Source: an uncultured Prevotella sp.
GTDB taxonomy: Bacteria; Bacteroidota; Bacteroidia; Bacteroidales; Bacteroidaceae
Length of the DNA stretch: 19,916 bases
Assembly (NCBI GenBank): GCA_900539625.1
Contig: UQCW01000051.1
Location: forward strand, 1 to 19,916
Direction: 5' to 3'
Part shown: positions 8,144 to 15,328 of the stretch, piece by piece
Position numbering within the stretch: the first letter of the stretch is position 1
Layout: every line of letters starts with the position of its first letter
Position numbers and translations under genes: made by a program
The notes under the pieces: model-generated
The model's input: the letters and a program-made list of their open reading frames with translations, nothing else
Told to the model about the DNA's origin: nothing
The model's database searches: none

Positions 8144-8268
8144 TTCGTTAGTATAATTTTCCTCTCCGGCTGTCTGACAGAAGGGATGGCAATTTGTCTG
8201 CCTGCCGCAAAAGCGGCCACGTGCAGGTGCTTGTCTTTCCATCGCCGCCAGCCGACGATAAAAAACGC

Positions 8269-8341
8269 GGGACGGGGTTCTGTGGGGAACAGGTCGCAAA
8301 CACGCGATGTTCCTCATAGAACCTCGTCCCTTCCTTTTTTA
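8269..8341 (+). terminator. Very long hairpin with T-tract between fabI and the TPR gene
   Basis: Arm 8269-8281 pairs with 8318-8330 (13 bp, one G-U), and 8282-8290 pairs with 8307-8315 (9 bp with G-U pairs). A further TCGC/GCGA pairing at the tip gives about 25 base pairs in a 62-base hairpin. CTTTTTT follows, so on the plus strand this is a strong intrinsic terminator for fabI. It ends only 34 bases before the next start codon and leaves little room for a promoter, so it may also act as an attenuator for the downstream gene. Confidence 0.75.
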
Positions 8342-8364
8342 CCATTACTCTAAATAGGTTTTCT

Positions 8365-9318
8365 ATGGGATTTTTCAATAGAATCTTCGGAAGCAGTGCG
8401 CCTGTCTCCGAAGAGACCAAAAAAGAACAAGAGGCGCAGCGGCAGTTCGATCTGCTGAGAGACACTGGCGTGCGGGCTTTGCGGGCGCACGAAATGAAAA
8501 CGGCTATCGACTGCCTTTCGCAGGCACACACGATGCGTCCTGAAGAGGCCGAAACGCTGAGTTATCTGGTTGAAGCCCTCTTGCAGGCGCAGGCATTTGA
8601 AGAAGCCATGCCATTGCTGAAGAAACTCTCTGAGATGGAGGCCGACAACCTCGAAATCAGTTTGCTGCTGGCGCAGACCCAGGGCCGCCTCAATCTTTTC
8701 GACGATATGGCCGCCACCGTCATGCCGCTCATGGCAAGCCATGCCGGGGATGCTCGCGTGTTTTGTCTGGCAGGTGAAGCCGCTGAAGGACAGCACAACG
8801 ACATCATGGCCGTTGCCTGGCTCACACAGGCGCTCACATTGCGTGATGATTATGTCAAAGCACGCCTGTTGCGTGCCCGCGTGCTGAAGGGCATGGGGCA
8901 GTGGAGTGACATGCTTGCCGACACGGAAATCCTCACGGCGGCACACGACGACCTCGAAGAAGCGTGGACAATGCACGCTGAGGCCTTGGCGGCAACGGGG
9001 AAGACAGAAGAGGCAGCGTCGGCATTCCGACACGTCATCAGTGTGAATCCTTTCTCGTCAGAAGCTTACCTGCAATTGGCCGCTGTGCTCGAAGCTGCCG
9101 GCGACTTGCAAGGGGCGTTGGAGGCATGCAACGAGGCTGTTGAGCAAATGCCGCAATTGGCAGAAGCCTACCAATTGCGCGGGGGCGTGAAACTCCGATT
9201 GCACGACAAACTGGGGGCTGCCGACGACCTAAAGAAGGCACTGCAAATCAAACCCGAATTGGCGCAAAACTTCGAAGGGGCTTTCTCCAATATGGACAAT
9301 ATGAAATGCGGAGGCTGA
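8365..9318 (+). CDS. Tetratricopeptide (TPR) repeat protein
   Basis: This 317-residue protein has no signal peptide and is probably cytoplasmic. After an N-terminal segment (1-30, starting MGFFNRIFG) the rest is helical repeats. TPR-like units are visible at about 31-60, 65-95, 131-160, 165-195, 199-230, 233-263 and 267-299, with the usual small residues (A, G) at the repeat turn positions and proline at repeat ends (MRPE, VNPF, IKPE). Such proteins are scaffolds and the partner cannot be inferred here. It sits between the fabI terminator and its own terminator at 9328-9371, with no obvious TAnnTTTG promoter after the hairpin. Expression may therefore depend on read-through from fabI or on an unrecognised promoter. 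Confidence 0.8.
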   Translation: MGFFNRIFGSSAPVSEETKKEQEAQRQFDLLRDTGVRALRAHEMKTAIDCLSQAHTMRPEEAETLSYLVEALLQAQAFEEAMPLLKKLSEMEADNLEISLLLAQTQGRLNLFDDMAATVMPLMASHAGDARVFCLAGEAAEGQHNDIMAVAWLTQALTLRDDYVKARLLRARVLKGMGQWSDMLADTEILTAAHDDLEEAWTMHAEALAATGKTEEAASAFRHVISVNPFSSEAYLQLAAVLEAAGDLQGALEACNEAVEQMPQLAEAYQLRGGVKLRLHDKLGAADDLKKALQIKPELAQNFEGAFSNMDNMKCGG

Positions 9319-9327
9319 GAAAATAAA

Positions 9328-9371
9328 AACAATCCGGAAGAAGCATCGATGCTTTTTTCGGATTGTTTTTT
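9328..9371 (+). terminator. Rho-independent terminator of the TPR gene
   Basis: Arms AACAATCCG (9328-9336) and CGGATTGTT (9359-9367) pair perfectly. An inner palindrome AAGCATCGATGCTT extends the stem, and a T-run follows. It begins 9 bases after the stop codon. Confidence 0.85.
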
Positions 9372-9373
9372 AT

Positions 9374-9439
9374 GTAGGTATTCAATATCAGACTGGTTTT
9401 TTCCTGTGTGGATACTACAAAATAATTTTGAATACCTAC
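9374..9439. repeat. 12-bp inverted repeat flanking a 42-base core
   Basis: GTAGGTATTCAA at 9374-9385 is repeated in inverse orientation at 9428-9439. The right arm with its flank (9421-9442) matches 204-225 near the window start at 21 of 22 positions, in opposite orientation. It lies between two convergent genes (TPR and glsB) directly after the TPR terminator. It could be a small mobile (MITE-like) or REP-like element, or a terminator-like stem for glsB. There is no coding potential inside. Confidence 0.6.
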
Positions 9440-9488
9440 TTATAGAAAGCGTATTTGAAAAGTCCTAAGTCTTTAGCTGAGCGGTAGT

Positions 9489-10463
9489 TTATTTCTTCAA
9501 GAACAAGTCTGCAAACAGGTTCATCGATTCTGGATGTTCTTCAACAAAGGTGTCGATGTGTCGCATGCGCTTGTTTTCCAATATTTCGTCAACGGCAATC
9601 AGAATGCCCGTTTCCTCCACCTGTCCAAACTCGTGGTTGATGGCGGTGCCAAACACACGCATCGTGGGGCTTAGGCCCATATAGGCATTGACGAGGGGCG
9701 GAATGTTGTAGCCCAGTTTGCGTACTTCGGTGTTGAGGATGTGATAGTCTTTCTTGAAATCGCTCTCGCAGAAGAGGTTTTCAAGATAGTCCTTGTCTGT
9801 CCTAATCTCCAAGGGTTCTTCGGGATAGACGAGGTGGTCTTTGTCGCCGAAGTGCTTGTTGAGGAAGAAGAGAATCATGTCGCGGGCCTTAGGATTGAAG
9901 GAAGGATACATCGTCATCTTCCCGAAGAAGTATTTCAATCCCGGAATCACCACCGTCAGTGCGCCCAGTCCGTCCCAGAGGTTGTCGAGCGCAAAGAGTC
10001 CCTTGCTCATTTTGCGTGTGCTCTGATATTCAAGCGTCACGAAGGAGCGTCCCAGTTCCACGGTGTCGGCCAAATAGTCTTTGATGAAGGTGTCTGAGAA
10101 ATGGAACATGTGGCTCGTGGCCAGATGCGGCTGTCCGTTTGCTTCAAATTTGATTTCAGAGCTTGGCAGGAAACGGTATCCTCCCAGAATTTTTTCATCT
10201 TCTGGACACCACACCACGAGTTGGTAGTAGGGGTGTTCGCAAGTGTCAAATTCATCGAGGTCGAGCGCCAGTCCTGTTCCGCCTCCCGCTGCACGGAAAG
10301 CGATTTCACGGAGACGTCCGATTTCGCGCACCACGTTTGGCGCCTGCTGATAGGTGACCACGTAGATTTCGTTGTTGCTTTTGTTGGTTGAACGCAAACG
10401 GCGTTCGGGGGTCAGTTCCGCTTTGAGAAGTTCGCGGCTGACGGGTGCTATGATATCTTCCAT
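9489..10463 (-). CDS. glsB: Glycine N-acyltransferase-like GNAT protein (GlsB-type, OlsB/hemolysin-like family)
   Basis: This 324-residue protein belongs to the acetyltransferase_5 (OlsB-like N-acyltransferase) group. Visible family features are the GRLREIAFRAAGGGTG block (49-64), LGGYRFLP (93-100) and the ELGRSFV motif (136-142). The C-terminal half is the longer extension typical of Bacteroidetes members. By homology to B. thetaiotaomicron GlsB it would transfer a 3-hydroxy-acyl group from acyl-ACP to the amino group of glycine, giving monoacyl glycine lipid (commendamide). It starts 42 bases after the end of the O-acyltransferase gene on the same strand, so the two form an operon. Gene pairing, not residue-level proof, decides glycine over ornithine as substrate. 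Confidence 0.8.
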   Translation of the reverse strand: MEDIIAPVSRELLKAELTPERRLRSTNKSNNEIYVVTYQQAPNVVREIGRLREIAFRAAGGGTGLALDLDEFDTCEHPYYQLVVWCPEDEKILGGYRFLPSSEIKFEANGQPHLATSHMFHFSDTFIKDYLADTVELGRSFVTLEYQSTRKMSKGLFALDNLWDGLGALTVVIPGLKYFFGKMTMYPSFNPKARDMILFFLNKHFGDKDHLVYPEEPLEIRTDKDYLENLFCESDFKKDYHILNTEVRKLGYNIPPLVNAYMGLSPTMRVFGTAINHEFGQVEETGILIAVDEILENKRMRHIDTFVEEHPESMNLFADLFLKK

Positions 10464-10505
10464 GTCCTTGTTTTTGGAAATGAGATTTTGCTGGCTATTT
10501 TTCTG

Positions 10506-11333
10506 TCAGAGTTGGTAAACGATGTTCTGCACGTAGGTGGCCCATTCGGTGGCCGAGCGGCTCTTGTCGAACGTTTGCCAAGGAATCGGTTTGCCGATTT
10601 TCACGACGAAGGTCTTGTGGCGGTTGAGAAACATCTCGTCGACAAGATAGAGCATGGCGATGTTGAACTTGATGCCGAAGAACTTGCAGAGGTTGGCCAA
10701 CCGGTAGAAGCGGTTGGAGTTGCGTCCTCCGAAATGGATGGGCACGATGTCGCGCTGCGACTCCACGCTCTTGGTGATGAAGGTTTTCGACCACGGGATG
10801 TCGCGTATCACGCCATTGTGTCGGCGCGAACACAGTCCGGCAGGAAACATGATGATGTTGTCTTTGCTCTTGAATCCTTCGCGGACGAGAATGGGCAGGC
10901 GTCGGCTCTGGTTGCCACCGACATTGACGGGGATGCAGAGCGGGGCGAGGCCGTGAAGGTTCATGAGTAAATCGTTTACGAGATATTTCACGCGTCCGTT
11001 GTAGTGTGTGCCAAGAATATAGCCCAGCGCCACTCCGTCTTGTCCTCCGAGCGGATGGTTGCTCACGAAGGTGTAGAGACGTCCGTCTGACGCATCAGGC
11101 AAATTTTCGAGTCCCTCAACCTGGAGGTTCATATCGAGAAATTCCACGCAATCCTTCAGCCAGGGCACTCCCTGTTTGTCGCCTTCCTTCTCAAGAAAGG
11201 CATTGATTTCGTCTTGGTGGATGATGCGCTTGAGCCACGAAACAATGAAACGCGGAATGCGCTTCGCCTTGTCGCCAGCTTTGTCGCGGATGATTTTGTC
11301 TATGTCTATTCGAAATATCTTGCTTTCGTTCAT
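10506..11333 (-). CDS. glsA: Lysophospholipid-type O-acyltransferase (GlsA-like), glycine lipid synthesis
   Basis: This is 275 residues from the start MNESKIFRID. The same frame stays open 118 codons further upstream (to 11687), but that extension is low-complexity and basic with no family resemblance and would overrun the likely promoter, so I chose 11333. PlsC-like motifs are SNHPLGGQDG with His93 and Asp99 (the HX5D form common in Bacteroidetes), RLPILVREG (145-153), and FPAG at 163-166 in place of FPEG. By homology to B. thetaiotaomicron GlsA it adds a second acyl chain to the hydroxyl of the N-acyl glycine lipid at the inner membrane. It is first in a two-gene operon with glsB. Confidence 0.8.
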   Translation of the reverse strand: MNESKIFRIDIDKIIRDKAGDKAKRIPRFIVSWLKRIIHQDEINAFLEKEGDKQGVPWLKDCVEFLDMNLQVEGLENLPDASDGRLYTFVSNHPLGGQDGVALGYILGTHYNGRVKYLVNDLLMNLHGLAPLCIPVNVGGNQSRRLPILVREGFKSKDNIIMFPAGLCSRRHNGVIRDIPWSKTFITKSVESQRDIVPIHFGGRNSNRFYRLANLCKFFGIKFNIAMLYLVDEMFLNRHKTFVVKIGKPIPWQTFDKSRSATEWATYVQNIVYQL

Positions 11334-11436
11334 GTGTCGTACGTTTGGGGTGATGGCTTGAAAACTATGTTGTGCTTGTCGGCATGCCATAGTATGTGCA
11401 GGAGCTTTTGACGGCTTCACCATCACTAAGCCGTTG

Positions 11437-11444
11437 CAAAAGTA
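11437..11444 (-). promoter_or_regulatory. Possible -7 element of the glsA-glsB promoter
   Basis: The minus strand reads TACTTTTG, a full match to TAnnTTTG, about 100 bases upstream of the glsA start. No good TTG-type -33 box is present at the expected distance, so this is tentative. It would give a leader of roughly 95 bases. Confidence 0.35.
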
Positions 11445-11633
11445 ATAATTTATTTTAGGCTGATTCCCTCCGTGCGTTCTATTTTTTGGCCTGTTAGCTG
11501 AAATGTCACACGCAAAACGTTTTTGGCCCTTGCAAATTGCGCAGTGCGCGGGATTTTGTGTGCTTCCGTTGGCTTTGACGATGTCTGAAATAGGAGGGCG
11601 TAAGGGAGGGAAAACGCTGGTTTGAAAAACGGC

Positions 11634-11706
11634 AAAAAGCATCTCCGGCAACAACCTTTCATGAATCCGCGGGATTTTCCTTGGCATGAACGGCTGTTGC
11701 CGGAGA
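11634..11706 (-). terminator. Nested hairpin, probable terminator of the export operon
   Basis: The outer arms TCTCCGGCAACA (11642-11653) and its complement (11695-11706) pair perfectly over 12 bp. Inside, TTCATG pairs with CATGAA, and AATCC-GCG-GGATT makes a small tip hairpin. On the minus strand the outer stem is followed by a T-rich stretch (two runs of five T broken by GCCG). The T-tract is imperfect and the stop codon is about 125 bases away, so a structured non-coding RNA is also possible. Confidence 0.5.
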
Positions 11707-11731
11707 GGGAGAGATGAAATGTTTATACCAT

Positions 11732-11765
11732 ATATAATGTATGGTGGAATATAATGTATGGTGGA
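11732..11765 (+). repeat. Perfect 17-bp tandem duplication
   Basis: ATATAATGTATGGTGGA occurs twice back to back (11732-11748, 11749-11765). It lies in the non-coding gap downstream of the export operon. It looks like a recent slippage duplication or a paired binding site. Confidence 0.8.
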
Positions 11766-11830
11766 TTACGGTTTACGCGTATGGCAACGCGTGTTTCCCA
11801 TTACCATTATATATGCGGCTCCATAATCCA

Positions 11831-13087
11831 TTATTTCTGCCACGTCTTCTTCTCCAGCATTTTCTGTTTCATCTCGTTATACCGCACAGCGAAGCGGCGG
11901 CGCGAGGTGATGATGCTGCGGCGATAGATTAGGCAGGAGGTGACGAAATAGCAGGCGGCCTGTGCCCAAAGGACATACCATTCGTGGCTGACGCTCGGCA
12001 GGTGTGCTCCCATGTTGTTGATCTTTAGGAACCCGTTGATGCCCAGCGTTGAGGGGAAAAGGTATGAAAGCGCCTTCCAGAACTTCGGCACCGCAGCACC
12101 GGGCCAAGAAACGCCCGAGATGAAGAGGAGCGGCAGAGAGGTGAAGACGATGATCATGATGCACGTTTCGCGCTGACGGATCACGCCCGACACGGTCATG
12201 GCAAAGAACGTGCAGGCCAAGAGGAAGGGCACGATGAAGAGCGCCATGTCGACTGGGTTGCCAATCTGGTTCAGATGGAAGATGCGTGGCACCACACCGA
12301 GGATATACACCGAGATGGGGATATACACCAGCATGTAGGCACTTGATTTGCTCAAAACGATGCGCAGGAGGCCTGTGTGGTGTCGGTCAAATGGTGTGAG
12401 TTCGCGAAAGCGGTTTTGCTCGCGGGCCGTTCCGGCGGAGATGCCGACGCCGAGCAGGAGGGTCTGCTGGATGATGAGAATCAGCACGGCGGGAATGAGA
12501 AACGAGGCAAAACCATTTTGGGGGTTGTAGAGGCTCACTTCCTCATAGGCGATGGGGTGTTGCGTCACGAGGTCCTGCTGCTCAGTGGTGTTGCCAGCGC
12601 GTGCCACTTTTATGCGGGCATTCATGGCGAGCGACACGTTGGTGTTTGTCGTGAGAATGCTTTTGTAATAGAGCATGCCGCTCATGTCGCTGTAGACGCC
12701 CACTTCCACTTGTTCGCCTTTCGACAGGCGCTTGGAGAAATCAGCAGGGACGCGCACGATGCCGTAAGCTTCGCGGTTTTTTATGCAGCGCTCGGCTTCG
12801 GCCATGTCTGCACAATAGTTGATGATTTTCACGTCGGGCGACGCGTCAACGTGGCGCAGGTATTCGCGGCTCATTGTCGTATGGCTTTCGTCGACCACGG
12901 CAATGGGCACTTCCCGCACCACTTCATCAGTATAGATGAAACTATAGAGCAGCGGATAGGCCAGCGGAACGAGAAAGAAGAAGATCAAGACACCTTCGTC
13001 TTTCACGATGTTTTTCAGTTCGAGCTTGAACAGGTAGTTCCAGTCGGAACAGGCTTGCTGCCAATATTGCTTTATTTTTTCTTTCAT
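11831..13087 (-). CDS. ABC-2 type transporter permease (YhhJ-like), second copy
   Basis: This is an inner-membrane protein of about 418 residues. One N-terminal helix (LIFFFLVPLAYPLLYSFIY) is followed by a large periplasmic domain with IAVVDES near its start, then about five more helices in the C-terminal half, the standard ABC-2/YhhJ topology. I prefer the start MKEKIKQYWQQ at 13087. A start eight codons upstream (13111) would overlap the preceding gene by 20 bases. It is the last gene of the TolC-HlyD-permease-permease operon and would pair with the neighbouring permease to form a heterodimeric export channel. The product exported is unknown. Related systems export drugs, fatty acids or bile acids, but no residue here decides that. 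Confidence 0.85.
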   Translation of the reverse strand: MKEKIKQYWQQACSDWNYLFKLELKNIVKDEGVLIFFFLVPLAYPLLYSFIYTDEVVREVPIAVVDESHTTMSREYLRHVDASPDVKIINYCADMAEAERCIKNREAYGIVRVPADFSKRLSKGEQVEVGVYSDMSGMLYYKSILTTNTNVSLAMNARIKVARAGNTTEQQDLVTQHPIAYEEVSLYNPQNGFASFLIPAVLILIIQQTLLLGVGISAGTAREQNRFRELTPFDRHHTGLLRIVLSKSSAYMLVYIPISVYILGVVPRIFHLNQIGNPVDMALFIVPFLLACTFFAMTVSGVIRQRETCIMIIVFTSLPLLFISGVSWPGAAVPKFWKALSYLFPSTLGINGFLKINNMGAHLPSVSHEWYVLWAQAACYFVTSCLIYRRSIITSRRRFAVRYNEMKQKMLEKKTWQK

Positions 13088-13091
13088 GCGG

Positions 13092-14252
13092 TCAAGGAAT
13101 ATAAGGAACAACCAGCAACATCTTCTTCAAGCGGCGCAACAGCAAAAGCGGGAGCAACGCAAACAAGAGCAGGCCCACCACATAGGGGGCGGCATTCATG
13201 AGCGGGTAGCCATCGAGCGCACAATTGACGTAGAGCAGGAAATAATGCCGCAAGGGGAAAAGGAGCGACAGTCCCTGCAACGTTGGGTGCATGGCCATCA
13301 CGGGGTATGACATACCGCAGATGCTGAAGGAAATGACACCCCAGAGCGAGGCGAAACTCAGGCTCATGCGGAGGGTGGGGAGCATGGCAAACATGAAGAC
13401 ACCAAGTCCCTGCGCTCCGATGATGCCCAAAAACATCACCAGTAGCATCGTCGGCAGGCCGCAGTGGCAGGGGAAATGGAGCACCCCATAGAGCCCGATG
13501 GCGAAGGCGATGCCTATGAGGAAGAAAATGAGCGTCTGCGGAAGCAGTTTTCCCGCCAAGGCGTGGAACATCGAGCCGCGGGCCATGATCAGCCAGTCGT
13601 GCACCGTGTTGTATTTCACCTCCGTTCCGATACTGAACACGGTCACCATGAAGATGAACAGCATGAGGAGTCCCGGAAGGATGACGTTCGAGAGATACAC
13701 ATTATAGTTCAGCCACGGGTTGTTGATGGCGTGGGAGTCAATCACGATGGGTTGCAGAAAGGCCATCGCCTGTCTTTCCGTAGCGCCTTTGGCATAGAGC
13801 ACCGTGCGCGAGGCCGCCCCCGAAGCGAGTTCCGACATCGTGCGCATGTCGCGATAGAGCAGCGAGCCGGCCACGAGGTAAGAATAGTTCGTGTAGAACG
13901 AAACGACGGGAAGCTCCTGCCGTTGCGCCTTGCGTGTGGTGCCTTTAGGAATATAATAGAAGCCGTAGATGTCTCCGCGTTGCACCGCTTCGCGTGCTTC
14001 CGTGACGTTAGCATATTGCTCCTTGATGCTCGTCATTTCGAAAGCATCGAGGTTGCGTGCCAGGGAACGCGACGTGGTGGTGTTGTCGTTGTCAACCAGT
14101 CCGAGCGGCATGTCGGTCGGCAGACCTTCCGCCATCAGGCTGGTGAAGAAAACGAAGCAAAACAGAGGAGCCGCAATCATGCAAAACCAATAGATGGGCT
14201 TAGAAGCCATCCGGCGCAGTTCGCGACGGGCTATTTTTAGGATGGTTGGCAT
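13092..14252 (-). CDS. ABC-2 type transporter permease (YhhJ-like), first copy
   Basis: This is a 386-residue inner-membrane protein. It has an N-terminal helix (WFCMIAAPLFCFVFFTS, about 22-38) and a periplasmic domain starting with PLGLVDNDN. Five to six helices follow from about residue 190, including MYPV-type ABC-2 sequence FSICGMSYPVMAMHP. It is homologous in layout to the permease encoded immediately downstream, with only a few bases between them, so the two are probably co-translated partners. The preceding gene encodes the membrane fusion protein (61-base gap). No ATP-binding domain is present in this protein or elsewhere in the operon. Confidence 0.85.
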   Translation of the reverse strand: MPTILKIARRELRRMASKPIYWFCMIAAPLFCFVFFTSLMAEGLPTDMPLGLVDNDNTTTSRSLARNLDAFEMTSIKEQYANVTEAREAVQRGDIYGFYYIPKGTTRKAQRQELPVVSFYTNYSYLVAGSLLYRDMRTMSELASGAASRTVLYAKGATERQAMAFLQPIVIDSHAINNPWLNYNVYLSNVILPGLLMLFIFMVTVFSIGTEVKYNTVHDWLIMARGSMFHALAGKLLPQTLIFFLIGIAFAIGLYGVLHFPCHCGLPTMLLVMFLGIIGAQGLGVFMFAMLPTLRMSLSFASLWGVISFSICGMSYPVMAMHPTLQGLSLLFPLRHYFLLYVNCALDGYPLMNAAPYVVGLLLFALLPLLLLRRLKKMLLVVPYIP

Positions 14253-14313
14253 GTGGAAAAATTAGAAATTACTTTTGAGGAATATGTCTCAAACGCTTAG
14301 CCAGTACTCAGGA

Positions 14314-15297
14314 TTATTTAACGAGGACCGACATGCCAGGGCGCAAGCCCTTGACTGGCTTCTCGAGCGACGCCTTCACTTCGAAGGTCTTCATGTCAAA
14401 CTGCCCCGTGGTTTTGGTGGCCTTCCAGGCAGCGTAACTTCCAAGGTCTTTCAGGTAATACACCTTCAGTTTTACGGACTTGTTGCCCAGCGCGGGGATG
14501 ACAGCTTCAAACGTCTGGCCCATGCCGAAGTGTTCCAAATGGTCTTCGCGGATGTTGAAAGTGACCCAGAGGTCGTCCATCATGGCAACATTCATGATGG
14601 GCGCTCCCGTGCCGACAAGTTCGCCCACCTGCGGGAAAATCTCAGTGACCTCACCGTCGTGGGTGGCCAAGAGCACCGTTTCCTTGATGTAGGAGTTCAC
14701 CTCGCTGACGGCACCTTTTGCGCGGCGCACAACGGCGGCGGCAGCCTCCTTGTCTTCGCGTTCAGCCCCGTTGACCGCCATGTCGTATTGTGATTTTGCA
14801 GCACGCTCCGTGGCCACGGCCGCATCGCGTTGCGCCGTCACCTCGTCGAGTTTCTGCGCCGTCACGACGCCCTGGTCGTAAAGGCGTTTCACGCGGGCAT
14901 ACGATTTCTCGGCGATTTCAACGCCAACTTTCGCTTTCTGCCACATCTCGTAGGCGCCGCGAATCAGTTCCTGTCGTGCGCCCTTTTCAGCCTTTCGGCT
15001 TTGTGCCGCAGCGGCGGCCTCGGCGGCTTCCGCCTGCGAGAGTTTAGCTTCCACATCTGGAGCTTCAAGCAAGGCGAGGGTGTCGCCCACGTGAACCATC
15101 TGTCCTTCCTTCACTTTGATTTCAAGAATACGTCCCGGCACCTTGCTCGAAACGCGGTATTCCGTAACGTCGGCCTGTCCCTGAATGGTCTCATTCGGCT
15201 GGCTGAACGCATACATGCTGGCAACGGCCACAACCACCACAACGGCAGTAACGATAAACAGGGCCGGAAGTAAATTGGCTTTTGATTTCTGTGACAT
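14314..15297 (-). CDS. HlyD/EmrA-family membrane fusion (periplasmic adaptor) protein
   Basis: This is 327 residues from MSQKSKANLL. An upstream in-frame ATG (15342) would overlap the preceding stop codon and adds a non-conserved tail, so I rejected it. One membrane anchor (about 9-32) is followed by a barrel-sandwich/lipoyl half (VSSKVPGRILEIKVKEGQMVHVGDTLALL). A long alanine/glutamate/lysine-rich coiled-coil hairpin runs from about 75 to 185, then the second lipoyl half (ATHDGEVTEIFPQVGELVGTGAPIM). The C-terminal beta-barrel ends GLRPGMSVLVK. It links inner-membrane permeases to the outer-membrane TolC-like channel. It lies 31 bases after the tolC-like gene. Confidence 0.88.
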   Translation of the reverse strand: MSQKSKANLLPALFIVTAVVVVVAVASMYAFSQPNETIQGQADVTEYRVSSKVPGRILEIKVKEGQMVHVGDTLALLEAPDVEAKLSQAEAAEAAAAAQSRKAEKGARQELIRGAYEMWQKAKVGVEIAEKSYARVKRLYDQGVVTAQKLDEVTAQRDAAVATERAAKSQYDMAVNGAEREDKEAAAAVVRRAKGAVSEVNSYIKETVLLATHDGEVTEIFPQVGELVGTGAPIMNVAMMDDLWVTFNIREDHLEHFGMGQTFEAVIPALGNKSVKLKVYYLKDLGSYAAWKATKTTGQFDMKTFEVKASLEKPVKGLRPGMSVLVK

Positions 15298-15328
15298 ATA
15301 TTTCTGTATATATATAATAGGTATATTC

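Larger units (their letters stand above)
11445..11830. other. Long intergenic region between export operon and glsA
   Basis: No gene is convincing here; open frames are short or random. The stretch holds a nested inverted repeat (11642-11706), a perfect 17-base tandem duplication (11732-11765), and an A+T-rich segment with ACGCGT repeated at short spacing, which can fold back on itself (about 11774-11791). Both flanking operons run on the minus strand, so this is the 3' side of the export operon and the 5' side of glsA. Confidence 0.5.

Noticed and set aside
11334..11687. N-terminal extension of the glsA frame by 118 codons
   Set aside because: The extension has no family resemblance, is rich in basic and low-complexity sequence, and would cover the likely TACTTTTG promoter element. 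The family-like start is at 11333.
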